A DNA stretch of 10,929 nucleotides from JANPPS01 sp031428635 (GTDB lineage: Bacteria > Pseudomonadota > Alphaproteobacteria > Acetobacterales > Acetobacteraceae): the NCBI GenBank assembly GCA_031428635.1, contig JANPPS010000076.1:1-10929 (forward strand), written 5' to 3'. The notes under the pieces were generated by a model. It was not told where the DNA came from and did no database searches. It saw only the letters and a program-made list of their open reading frames with translations. The translations under genes were made by a program, and so were the position numbers. Positions 1 through 7,261 of the stretch are shown here, piece by piece. The first letter of the stretch is position 1, and each line of letters opens with the position of its first letter.

Positions 1-1
1 T

Positions 2-700
2 GCGGATCAGGCCGTCGACGGCGCCGCGGCGGGTGGGGTCGAACAGCCACCATGCGCCGCCGCTGGGTCCATCGAGCCAGGCCTCGAACACGGCGTGGAA
101 GTCGGAGGGGTGCAGTCGCCAGGCGTAGACGCTGACGTAGCGGGCAGGGATACCGAGCGCACGGCACAGCGATACGCCGAGATGGGTAAAGTCGCGGCAG
201 ACGCCGTGGCGTTCCAGCAGCGTGTCCGTGGCCGATGTGAGCGGCGTGCTGCTGCCGGACGCATAGTCGACGTGCTGGCAGATCCAGTTGCAGATTGCCG
301 TCACCCGCAGGTGGCCCGGCGCCAGATGGCCGAACGTGCGCTGGGCAAACAGCTCCAGCCGGTCGGACTGGCAGTAGCGACTGGGATATAAATGGGCCAG
401 CACATCCAGCGGCAGCCGCTCGGGCGGCACTTCCTGCACCAAAGCCGGGTCGGTAATGCGCGGGGTGAGGTCGATCGTGGCGGTGTAGTCCACGCGCAGC
501 ACGCCGCGATTGGCGTGGACACGGACGTTGCCGGTTGGCTCGGTATAGCGTTCGGGCGCGCAGGGCGGGGTGAAGGTCAGCGCTTCATCGACAACGGTCT
601 GACGCGGCAGGTGAGCGGCCTCGATCCCGAAGACGAGCGCGGTTGGGCCGCCCAGCCAGTATTCGATGCTACAGCCAACGCGGAACCTAGTCGTCGTCAT
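2..700 (-). CDS. Transglutaminase-like domain protein, C-terminus cut by the left edge
   Basis: Seen: an open frame of 233 codons from an ATG at 700 to the window edge with no stop. Residues 1-110 form a beta-rich N-terminal part like the region that precedes many bacterial transglutaminase cores. Residues 130-225 form the core: Cys168 in GVCRDF, His202 in DFHAVFEAW and Asp221 in WWLFDPTR make a complete Cys-His-Asp triad. The LGIPARYVSVYA segment between Cys and His is typical of the family. Known: such domains (COG1305) act as cysteine peptidases or amidases, or as transglutaminases. The natural substrate is unknown here. No signal peptide is visible, so a cytoplasmic location is likely. 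The start overlaps the last 14 nt of ftsK, which suggests translational coupling, but no functional link to FtsK is known to me. Only the extreme C-terminus is missing, judging from proteins of about 260-290 residues in this group. Confidence 0.86.
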   Translation of the reverse strand, partial: MTTTRFRVGCSIEYWLGGPTALVFGIEAAHLPRQTVVDEALTFTPPCAPERYTEPTGNVRVHANRGVLRVDYTATIDLTPRITDPALVQEVPPERLPLDVLAHLYPSRYCQSDRLELFAQRTFGHLAPGHLRVTAICNWICQHVDYASGSSTPLTSATDTLLERHGVCRDFTHLGVSLCRALGIPARYVSVYAWRLHPSDFHAVFEAWLDGPSGGAWWLFDPTRRGAVDGLIR

Positions 701-3119
701 TGGTCCGGCGGACCAAAATCTCGCGTTTGCCGGCGTGATTGGCGGGGGTGATGATGCCTTCTTTTTCCATCTGCTCGATCAACTTGGCAGCACGGTTATA
801 GCCGATCGACAGGTGGCGCTGGATGAAGCTTGTGCTCGCCTTACCCTCCCGCGACACGATCGCCACGGCCTGATCGAACAACGAGTTATCACCGTCCAGC
901 AGTGCTGGGGCCTGCTCCGTCTCCGGCTCGCCTTCCGTCACCTCATCGTCATAGGCTGGTTCCGCCTGGGCGCGGAGGAAGTCGACGATGTCCTTCACTT
1001 CCTCATCGCGAACGAACGGACCGTGCACGCGGGCGATGCGTCCGCCACCCTGCATGTGCAGTAGGTCGCCCATCCCTAGCAGCTGTTCGGCGCCTTGCTC
1101 GCCCAGGATGGTGCGGCTGTCGAATTTGCTGATGACCTGGAAGCTGATGCGGGTCGGGAAGTTGGCCTTGATCGTTCCCGTGATGACGTCGACCGACGGG
1201 CGCTGGGTTGCCATGATGACGTGAATGCCGGCGGCCCGCGCCATCTGTGCCAGGCGCTGGACGGCGGTTTCGACCTCCTTGCCCGCGACCATCATCAAAT
1301 CCGCCATCTCATCGATGACGACCACGATGTACGGCAGGGGCTTTAGCGCCAGATCCTGTTCCTCAAACGTCGGCTTACCCGTTTCGGCGTCGAACCCGGT
1401 CTGGACCCGGCGGGTGGGTACGACGCCCTTGGCCAGGCTCTCCATGACCTTTTCGTTGTAGCCAGACATGTTGCGGACACCCAGCGCGCTCATGGACCGA
1501 TAGCGGCGTTCCATCTCCCGCGTTGTCCATTTGAGGGCTACGACAGCCTTGCTGGGTTCGGTGACGACGGGGGCGAGCAAATGCGGAATGCCTTCATATA
1601 CCGATAGCTCCAGCATTTTCGGGTCGATCATGATCAGGCGGCACTGGTCGGGGCTGAGCTTGAATAGAATGCTCAGGATCATGGCGTTGATGCCGACCGA
1701 CTTGCCCGACCCGGTTGTGCCGGCGATCAGCAGATGCGGCATGCGGCTCAGGTCCGCGATGACGGGGGTACCGCTGATGTCCTTGCCGAGTGCCAGCGGT
1801 AGTTTGCCGGGATTGGTGTTCCAGTCGTCGGATTGCAGTAGTTCGCGCAGGTATACCGTCTCCCGGGTGCGGTTCGGGACCTCGATCCCGATCACGTTGC
1901 GGCCGCTGACGGTGGCGATGCGAACGGCGGCGACGCACAGGCTGCGGGCGATATCGTCGGCCAGACCGATGACACGGGCGCTACGGATGCCGGGGGCGGG
2001 TTCCAGTTCGTAGAGCGTCACGACCGGGCCGGGGCGGATTTCGCGGATAACGCCCTGCACGCCGTAGTCGTTCAACACGGTTTCCAGCAGGCGGGCGTTG
2101 GCTTGTAGCGAGGCCTCGCTCGGCTGTGTGGCGGCGGCGGGGGGCGCGGGGCTGAGCAGGGTGAGGGGCGGGAACCGCCAGCCGTTTTCGATCAGCGGCA
2201 GGTTTTCCTGGCGCGGCGCAGGCAGGCGGGCGGCGGGCATGGCGACGCGAGGGCGGCCGGTGGGGTCGGGTGCCACGCCGTGTGCCGGGCCGGGTGCCAT
2301 GCCGGGTGTTGCGCCAGCCGCCGCGCCGTGTGTTGGGGGGGGCGGAGCGCGGGAGATCTCACGCAAGGCGGGCGGCGCCGGGATGTGCGGTTCGGGCCGG
2401 GCTGTCAGCGGTGGCAGAGTAGACCAGGGGGCGGGCTCGGCGCGAGCTTTGCGTTGGGTCAGGGCGGCGACGGCGCGGGTGCTTTGCTCGGCCGCCGTGC
2501 CGACGCTTACGATCGAGGAGCGTGCGAGGGTGCCGGCGCGACGTGAGCCGGCCCGCCACTCACCGGCTGACAGGCCGAAGCTCAGTATGGCTAGAATGAT
2601 GGCGAGTAGCGCCATGACGATCGTGGCGATGGTGGCCCCGGCCGTGCCGAGCAGGGATGCGCCCATGCCGGCGATGGCCGTGGCGATAGCATGGCCCAGC
2701 GCGCCGCCGGGTCCGCCGGTTGTGGGCCAGGGTACAGCGGGTAGGCCGGCGCTGATGGCGGCGGCCGCGAGCGGGATGGCGAGTACGAGGGCCGTAAGCC
2801 GCCCTGTCAGGTGCAGCCTGCGCCCCGTGATCATCCGTGCCGCCCAGCCGAGCATTGCCAGCGGGGCTAGGGCCGACGCCGCGCCAAACCCCTGCAGCAG
2901 CACGTCCGACACCCATGCACCAGCGAGGCCGAGGCTGTTGACGGCCGGGCGCGACGTGGCGGTGTTCAGTGACGGGTCGTGGGGGCTGTAGGTGATAAGC
3001 GCCAGCACGAGCAGCAATGCCGCACCAGCGAGGGCGATGGCAAAAAGCTGCCCGATACGCAGTGCGGCGAGGCTACGTATTTCCGAGGATGCAAAACGCT
3101 GCGGGGCGGCGAAGGCCAT
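687..3119 (-). CDS. ftsK: DNA translocase FtsK
   Basis: FtsK is the septum-anchored ATPase that pumps chromosomal DNA and helps resolve dimers at cell division. With the ATG at 3119 the protein has 810 residues. Several hydrophobic membrane segments lie in about residues 20-185. A Pro/Ala/Arg-rich linker follows at roughly 190-350, then the motor. Walker A is GTTGSGKS (residues 467-474, Lys473) and Walker B is VVVIDEMADL (Asp603, Glu604). The C-terminal gamma winged-helix domain, about 745-805, carries GYNRAAKLIEQMEKEG, the part that in E. coli FtsK reads polar KOPS sites and contacts XerD. Start choice: a GTG at 3203 would add 28 residues (PRTPDPFPFPHN...). I prefer 3119 because MAFAAPQRF leads straight into the first membrane segment, but neither start has a strong ribosome binding site. 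All domains are intact. The linker is low-complexity and GC-rich. The transglutaminase-like gene overlaps the 3' end. Confidence 0.96.
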   Translation of the reverse strand: MAFAAPQRFASSEIRSLAALRIGQLFAIALAGAALLLVLALITYSPHDPSLNTATSRPAVNSLGLAGAWVSDVLLQGFGAASALAPLAMLGWAARMITGRRLHLTGRLTALVLAIPLAAAAISAGLPAVPWPTTGGPGGALGHAIATAIAGMGASLLGTAGATIATIVMALLAIILAILSFGLSAGEWRAGSRRAGTLARSSIVSVGTAAEQSTRAVAALTQRKARAEPAPWSTLPPLTARPEPHIPAPPALREISRAPPPPTHGAAAGATPGMAPGPAHGVAPDPTGRPRVAMPAARLPAPRQENLPLIENGWRFPPLTLLSPAPPAAATQPSEASLQANARLLETVLNDYGVQGVIREIRPGPVVTLYELEPAPGIRSARVIGLADDIARSLCVAAVRIATVSGRNVIGIEVPNRTRETVYLRELLQSDDWNTNPGKLPLALGKDISGTPVIADLSRMPHLLIAGTTGSGKSVGINAMILSILFKLSPDQCRLIMIDPKMLELSVYEGIPHLLAPVVTEPSKAVVALKWTTREMERRYRSMSALGVRNMSGYNEKVMESLAKGVVPTRRVQTGFDAETGKPTFEEQDLALKPLPYIVVVIDEMADLMMVAGKEVETAVQRLAQMARAAGIHVIMATQRPSVDVITGTIKANFPTRISFQVISKFDSRTILGEQGAEQLLGMGDLLHMQGGGRIARVHGPFVRDEEVKDIVDFLRAQAEPAYDDEVTEGEPETEQAPALLDGDNSLFDQAVAIVSREGKASTSFIQRHLSIGYNRAAKLIEQMEKEGIITPANHAGKREILVRRTNDDD

Positions 3120-3279
3120 CGGGTGTCCCGGCTTATGTGATACGGCGGATGTAGCCGGTATTCGGTTGTGGGGGAACGGAAATGGGTCGGGTGTCCGAGG
3201 CACCCCGCACCACCCGTCGCATGGTACAGCCGATGCGCAAAGGATCGCGTACCAGGTGTCGATACAGAAGTGCGAGCGG

Positions 3280-3297
3280 TCTCCCGAGTGAGGGAGA
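3280..3297. repeat. Perfect 6-bp inverted repeat upstream of ftsK
   Basis: TCTCCC (3280-3285) and GGGAGA (3292-3297) are exact reverse complements around a 6-base loop, GAGTGA. On the minus strand it would lie about 160 bp before the preferred ftsK start. There is no T-tract after it in the ftsK direction, so it is not an intrinsic terminator for amtB transcripts as written. It could be a leader hairpin, a protein site or chance. Confidence 0.3.
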
Positions 3298-3407
3298 AAA
3301 GCGGACGGAGGTTACCGGGCCGCAGGCTTTAAAAGACGAGCCACACGGTCATCCAACGACGGCTCCAATGCCGATTGCAGGCATGCCACTACCAGCGCTG
3401 GGGCCTG

Positions 3408-3926
3408 TCAGGGTGTGTGATAGTTTGGGCTGCCCAGCAACGGGCTGCCACGGCACGCTGAATTTCTTGTGGGAATATGACGATTTTCTGCGCGGTTGGC
3501 GGGGCGTCCGGCGATGCAGGCCTGCACGCTGACACGTGGAGCCTGAAAACGGTTGCGCAGTTGAGTGGGGAACAGCCACCCTTCCCGCAGGCGGTCCGTT
3601 AACGCCGCCGTGAGGCTTGATGGCTTGGTCAATCCGGCGTCCGTTCCAAGGCGAACCCCAAACCCACCGAACGATTGATCGGCTCTGATCGTGGCTGGCA
3701 ACAGGGTTTGCTCGAGGGCAGACGCCGCATCCCCGGCTGAGGGGACGACGATGGTAACCGGCATCGAGATGTCGAGCTCGGTCGCGAGCCGAAGCAGCTC
3801 GATCTTGCTCCGCGCGGTCGGGGGTAGGCGGAGTCGGTTACCCGGTCCTCGTGGTCTGCAATTTAATGCTCGCCACACGTTAGTTGGCGATCTGAGGCGC
3901 ACCCAACCGTAGAGTGCCGCCGGCAA
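3408..3926 (-). CDS. Unassigned ORF, possible hypothetical protein or gene remnant (172 aa)
   Basis: I do not recognise this ORF. The frame is open for 172 codons and ends in TGA. Its middle, about residues 40-125, reads like genuine protein: SKIELLRLATELDISMPV, then VTIVVPSAGDAASALEQ, then GFGVRLGTDAGLTKPSSL and a helix-like TAALTDRLREGWLF. Third codon positions there are mostly G or C, like the neighbouring genes. Residues 1-35 and the last 40 residues are Arg/Pro/Asn-rich and look non-coding, so the true gene could be shorter or a decayed fragment. No catalytic motif, signal peptide or membrane segment is visible. It lies between amtB and ftsK on the same strand. Some alphaproteobacteria carry an aminotransferase gene at this position, but I see no aminotransferase motif here. 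Confidence 0.3.
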   Translation of the reverse strand: MPAALYGWVRLRSPTNVWRALNCRPRGPGNRLRLPPTARSKIELLRLATELDISMPVTIVVPSAGDAASALEQTLLPATIRADQSFGGFGVRLGTDAGLTKPSSLTAALTDRLREGWLFPTQLRNRFQAPRVSVQACIAGRPANRAENRHIPTRNSACRGSPLLGSPNYHTP

Positions 3927-3980
3927 GAATTTTCGGGTCCGGACCGCAGCGTCTCCGCCACGGCCCAGCCCACGCCTAAC

Positions 3981-5348
3981 CTACCCCAGCTGCTCACCAT
4001 GCAACACGAGGTCCAGTCCTTCACGCTCCTGCTCCGTATTGACCCGCAGGCCCATGAAGGCCTTTACCACCATCAGGATCACGAACGTCGCGACTACGCT
4101 ATAGATGACGGTCGCGCCGACGGCGATGCACTGTGCCTTGAACAGCTCGATCCCCGCGACGTACACGCCCTCTGGCTTATCCGCCGTGGCCGATAGCGGG
4201 CCGTACGCGAACACGCCCGTCAGCAACGCGCCGATGATGCCGCCTACTCCGTGCACGCCGAACGCGTCCAGGCTGTCGTCGTACCCCAACGCATGCTTCA
4301 GCGACGTCGAAGCGACGAAGCAGCCGACGCCCGCTACCAGGCCGATGATCAGCGCCGGCCCCGGTAGCACGAAGCCGCTAGCCGGCGTGATTGCGACCAG
4401 ACCCGCCACCGCGCCGGAAATCGCACCCAACACGGACGGCTTGCCTTTGATCATCCACTCCGCAAACACCCAGCCGAGCGCGGCCACGCCTGTCGCCAAC
4501 TGCGTTGCCAGCATCGCCATGCCCGCACGCCCACCGGCGCCGAGCGCCGAGCCGGCGTTAAAGCCGAACCAGCCGACCCACAGGAGCGACGCCCCCATGA
4601 CGGCCAGCCCGAGGTTATACGGGCTCATGTTGTCATGCCCGTAGCCAACCCGCTTGCCGAGCACCAGCGCGCATACCAGCCCGGCCACGCCCGCGTTGAT
4701 ATGCACGACAGTGCCGCCGGCAAAGTCCGCCACACCCAGCGCGTTGATCCAGCCCAGCGGCGACCAGACCCAATGGGCGATCGGCGAGTACACCAGCACC
4801 GACCACAGGCCAATGAACACCATCAGCGAGCTGAACTTCAGCCGATCCGCGAACGCACCCGCAATCAGGGCGGGCGTGATGATCGCAAACGTCATCTGGA
4901 ACATGACGTACACGCTCTCGGGTATAGTCGTGACCGTCGCATTGTCCGTCGCAGCGCCCAGCGTGAACGGCTTATCCCAGGCGCCGGCGATGCCGTTCAG
5001 CAACACGCGAGAGAAGTCGCCGATGTATGCGTTACCGTCGCTGAACGCGAGGCTGTATCCGCACACCATCCACAGCACGGTTACCAGCGCGCAGATGCTA
5101 AACGCCTGCATCATCGTGGCCAGTACGTTCTTTTTACGCACCATGCCGGCATAAAACAGAGTGAGACCGGGGATGGTCATCATCAGTACCAGCGCCGTAC
5201 TGGTCAGCATCCAGGCGGTGTCACCGGTGTCGACCTTGGCCTCGGCGGCGGGGACTGCGTCGGCGGCTGCGACCACGGCCGTCTGGGCCCAGGCGGGCAT
5301 GGCGGCGAACACGGCCGCGAGCGTTACGCCGATTTGTAAATTACGCAT
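3981..5348 (-). CDS. amtB: Ammonium transporter AmtB
   Basis: AmtB is a trimeric inner-membrane channel of the Amt/Rh family that takes up ammonium. The protein has 455 residues. Residues 1-21 form a signal peptide with a likely cut after AWA, followed by an Ala-rich linker to about residue 43, then 11 hydrophobic segments. Family marks: TIPGLTLFYAGMVRKKN near residue 60, the external Phe gate in VMFQMTFA (Phe150), the conserved Asp in DFAGGTVVHINAG (Asp208), and the pore twin histidines His216 and His366 (in DAFGVHGVGG). The C-terminal tail GLRVNTEQEREGLDLVLHGEQ is the cytoplasmic segment that GlnK binds. The start ATG follows the glnK stop with no gap (TAAATG), so translation is probably coupled and the two genes share the promoter upstream of glnK. 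No key residue is missing. Confidence 0.97.
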   Translation of the reverse strand: MRNLQIGVTLAAVFAAMPAWAQTAVVAAADAVPAAEAKVDTGDTAWMLTSTALVLMMTIPGLTLFYAGMVRKKNVLATMMQAFSICALVTVLWMVCGYSLAFSDGNAYIGDFSRVLLNGIAGAWDKPFTLGAATDNATVTTIPESVYVMFQMTFAIITPALIAGAFADRLKFSSLMVFIGLWSVLVYSPIAHWVWSPLGWINALGVADFAGGTVVHINAGVAGLVCALVLGKRVGYGHDNMSPYNLGLAVMGASLLWVGWFGFNAGSALGAGGRAGMAMLATQLATGVAALGWVFAEWMIKGKPSVLGAISGAVAGLVAITPASGFVLPGPALIIGLVAGVGCFVASTSLKHALGYDDSLDAFGVHGVGGIIGALLTGVFAYGPLSATADKPEGVYVAGIELFKAQCIAVGATVIYSVVATFVILMVVKAFMGLRVNTEQEREGLDLVLHGEQLG

Positions 5349-5687
5349 TTACAGGGCCTCGCTATCGGTTTCGCCGGTGCGGATGCGCACGGCACGTTCA
5401 ATGTTCATGACGAAGATCTTGCCGTCGCCGATCTTGCCCGTGTGGGCGGCCTTGATGATGGCCTCAACGACTTGCTCGGCCATGTCGGCGCTGACAGCCA
5501 CCTCGACCTTCACCTTCGGCAGGAAGTTCACGTGGTACTCGGCGCCACGGTAGATCTCGGTCTGGCCTTTTTGCCGGCCGAATCCTTTGACTTCGGACAC
5601 CGTCAGGCCCTGGACGCCGAGGGGGGTCAAGGCCTCGCGCACATCGTCGAGCTTGAACGGTTTGATGATCGCCATGATCAGCTTCAT
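5349..5687 (-). CDS. glnK: Nitrogen regulatory PII protein GlnK
   Basis: PII proteins are small trimeric sensors of ATP/ADP, 2-oxoglutarate and glutamine. GlnK plugs AmtB when nitrogen is plentiful. From the ATG at 5687 the protein has 112 residues, the usual PII length, starting MKLIMAIIKPFKLDDVREAL. The T-loop around residues 37-58 contains Tyr51 in YRGAEYHVNFLPK, the residue uridylylated by GlnD. The nucleotide-binding B-loop is TGKIGDGKIF (83-92), and Arg101 and Arg103 complete the site. A GTG at 5726 would add 13 residues (ARRTRLERERTP) foreign to the family, so I reject that start. A purine-rich run, GGAAAGAGAGAG, lies before the ATG as ribosome binding site. A sigma-54-like element is found about 65-80 bp upstream. 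The name glnK rather than glnB rests on the amtB neighbour. Confidence 0.95.
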   Translation of the reverse strand: MKLIMAIIKPFKLDDVREALTPLGVQGLTVSEVKGFGRQKGQTEIYRGAEYHVNFLPKVKVEVAVSADMAEQVVEAIIKAAHTGKIGDGKIFVMNIERAVRIRTGETDSEAL

Positions 5688-5752
5688 CGGGGTTCTCTCT
5701 CTTTCCAATCTGGTCCGCCGCGCCACGTATTGAGGCGCTGCAGGATACGGTA

Positions 5753-5768
5753 CTCAAGAGCCGTGCCA
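5753..5768 (-). promoter_or_regulatory. Sigma-54-like -24/-12 promoter for glnK-amtB
   Basis: On the minus strand the sequence reads TGGCACGGCTCTTGAG. Compared with the sigma-54 consensus TGGCACG-N4-TTGCA, the -24 block TGGCACG is perfect, the spacing is exact and TTG is kept. The usual C of the -12 block is A and the next base is G, which weakens the call. The predicted start of transcription is near 5742, giving a leader of about 55 nt before glnK. Known: glnK-amtB operons are often driven by NtrC and RpoN under nitrogen limitation. I found no convincing paired NtrC site upstream, only isolated TGCAC-like half sites in 5783-5870. Confidence 0.5.
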
Positions 5769-5863
5769 CTCTGATTAGTACGGGTGCAGTAGAGTTTGTC
5801 GGGGCGCAGCCTATGGATTGGGCAAGGGCGCGCCCGGCAGTGTCATAATGGGAACAAAACCGA

Positions 5864-7066
5864 GTGCACAATTTGCAGGCAGACGTCGATGTGTGTGTGG
5901 TGGGTGCTGGACCCGTGGGTGGGACGCTCGCCTGCCGGCTGGCCGCAGGGGGCGTGAGCGTGGCGGTCGTGGACCGGGCGGCGCTGCCACCGATGGAGCA
6001 TCCGGATTTCGACGGCCGTGCGTATGCCGTGGCGGCCGGGTCACGACGGTTGCTGGAGGCAGCGGGCGTTTGGGCGAGGCTACCGTTCGCGGTGGGGCCG
6101 ATTTTAGACATTCGCGTTTCGGACGGACGGGTCGGGCAGCGAGCGTCGCGGCTACACTTGCATTTCGACGCGAAGAAGGCGGGTGCCGAAGCGTTTGGAT
6201 GGATGGTGGAGGCGCGTAGCCTGCGCGTGGCGTTGAACCGAACGATGCATGAAACGGGCCTCGTCGTGCATGCCCCGGCGGAGGCGACGGTTACCCGCAG
6301 CGGCGCCGGTGCCGTGGTGCAGGTGGTGGGTGGGCCGGCGATCCGCGCGCGGCTGGTTGTGGGGGCGGAGGGCCGAGGCTCTCCGTTACGCGATCAGGCC
6401 GGCATTCGCGTGACACGGCTGCCGTACGGGCAGCGCGGCATCGTGTCGGCGGTGGCGCATGAGCGTCCGCACAACGGCGTGGCGCTGGAACACTTCCTGC
6501 CCGGTGGCCCGTTCGCGCAGCTGCCGATGGCGGCGATCGAGGGGGAGCCAAACCTGTCCGCAATCGTTTGGACCGAGCGCACGGCGCAGGCCGAGCGGGT
6601 GATCGGGTTGGATGACGCGGCGTTTGGGCGGGAGGTGCAGCGGCGGTTGGGCGACCATCTGGGCGCGGTACGTCCGATCGGGCGGCGCTGGATGTACGAT
6701 TTAAGCGCGCTGCATGCGGAGCGATACGTGGATACTCGGTTGGCGTTGGTAGGTGATGCCGCGCACGGTATCCACCCGATTGCAGGGCAGGGGCTGAACC
6801 TGGGGTTTCGGGATGTGATCGCGCTGTCGGATTTGGTGATCGCGGCCGTCGCGGCCGGGGCTGATCCGGGGGCCGCGGGGGTGTTGGCCCGGTATCAGCG
6901 GGCGCGGCGGCCGGATAACCTACTTATGCTGGGCGCGACAGATATCTTGGATCGGCTATTCAGCACGGATAATCCGTTGTTACGGGCAGTCCGGGATTTG
7001 GGGATGGCGGGTGTGGACCGGCTGCCGGGGCTGAAGCGGGCGTTTATGCGGCAGGCGATGGGGTAG
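5864..7066 (+). CDS. UbiH/UbiF/COQ6-family FAD-dependent hydroxylase
   Basis: This is a flavoprotein monooxygenase of 400 residues, the usual size of the ubiquinone-ring hydroxylases. Domain marks in order: the dinucleotide fold DVCVVGAGPVGGTLACRL (GxGxxG at Gly14-Gly19), the middle FAD/NAD(P)H motif as VVGAEGRGSPLRDQAGI (Ala168-Glu169-Gly170), and the ribityl-binding motif LALVGDAAHGIHPIAGQG (Gly297-Asp298) followed by LNLGFRD. Such enzymes use O2 and NAD(P)H to hydroxylate the polyprenyl-phenol ring in ubiquinone synthesis. Which ring carbon is attacked (UbiH, UbiF, UbiI or UbiL type) cannot be told from the sequence. The start is a GTG at 5864 with GGGAAC about 9 bases before it; an ATG at 5848 is out of frame. 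It is divergent from glnK, with about 175 bp between the starts. A CATAAT hexamer at 5844-5849 could be a -10 box, but no matching -35 box is seen. Confidence 0.9.
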   Translation: MHNLQADVDVCVVGAGPVGGTLACRLAAGGVSVAVVDRAALPPMEHPDFDGRAYAVAAGSRRLLEAAGVWARLPFAVGPILDIRVSDGRVGQRASRLHLHFDAKKAGAEAFGWMVEARSLRVALNRTMHETGLVVHAPAEATVTRSGAGAVVQVVGGPAIRARLVVGAEGRGSPLRDQAGIRVTRLPYGQRGIVSAVAHERPHNGVALEHFLPGGPFAQLPMAAIEGEPNLSAIVWTERTAQAERVIGLDDAAFGREVQRRLGDHLGAVRPIGRRWMYDLSALHAERYVDTRLALVGDAAHGIHPIAGQGLNLGFRDVIALSDLVIAAVAAGADPGAAGVLARYQRARRPDNLLMLGATDILDRLFSTDNPLLRAVRDLGMAGVDRLPGLKRAFMRQAMG

Positions 7067-7112
7067 GGTGAGTTTGCGGCGAACCGTCATAAATTCATCA
7101 CGGCCTCTGCTA

Positions 7113-7128
7113 TCGCTCTCCCGAGCGA
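7113..7128. repeat. Perfect hairpin downstream of the FAD hydroxylase
   Basis: TCGCTC (7113-7118) pairs exactly with GAGCGA (7123-7128) around the loop TCCC, 47 bp after the hydroxylase stop. A stable tetraloop hairpin at the end of a gene could stop transcription or protect the mRNA. There is no T-tract after it in the plus direction, so it is not a classical intrinsic terminator. Confidence 0.3.
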
Positions 7129-7261
7129 CAGCCTCATGCATGTCCGGTTCTTTTTGCCGGGGTGCGACGTCGGACCCGGGACGTAACTTTACAGTGGTAT
7201 CGGGGTACACGACTTACCGCTTTACCGAGATGAGAAGGACTGGCGGGGTCCACGCCACTCT

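Larger units (their letters stand above)
3120..3980. other. Stretch between ftsK and amtB without a recognisable gene
   Basis: This stretch of about 860 bp holds no gene I can name. Between 3120 and about 3400 I see no convincing coding frame apart from the possible 28-codon extension of ftsK to 3203. There is a perfect hairpin at 3280-3297. From 3408 to 3926 a minus-strand ORF is open and its middle looks protein-like (separate entry). No tRNA-like T-arm and no transposase fragment were found. At 3936-3945 lies a 10-base perfect palindrome (GGTCCGGACC), just downstream of amtB on the minus strand. It has no loop and no proper T-tract after it, so I do not call it a terminator. The ftsK promoter should be here, but I could not fix it. 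Confidence 0.5.

Noticed and set aside
2098..2991. Long plus-strand ORF of 297 codons opposite ftsK
   Set aside because: It is a shadow of the GC-rich ftsK linker and membrane region. The translation is Ala/Gly/Arg/Pro low-complexity with no motif.
3400..3480. Possible insertion sequence end or transposase relic near 3410-3480
   Set aside because: I found no matching inverted copy, no target duplication and no transposase motif in either direction.
3936..3945. Ten-base palindrome GGTCCGGACC downstream of amtB as terminator
   Set aside because: It has no loop, and the bases after it on the minus strand (CGAAAATTCTT) are not a real T-tract.
5818..5849. Sigma-70-like promoter TTGGGC...CATAAT for the FAD hydroxylase
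   Set aside because: The spacing is 20 bases instead of about 17, and the -10 box would place the start only a few bases before the GTG. At most it is a weak candidate.
5864..5877. TGCACAATTTGCA near-palindrome as an NtrC site for glnK
   Set aside because: The half-site spacing does not match the known 17-bp NtrC site, and it overlaps the start of the hydroxylase gene.
142..7068. GGGNAGGG words like E. coli KOPS (142-149, 6785-6792, 7061-7068), all on the plus strand
   Set aside because: Three copies in 11 kb is about what GC-rich sequence gives by chance, and the KOPS sequence of this organism is unknown. No claim on replication direction is possible.
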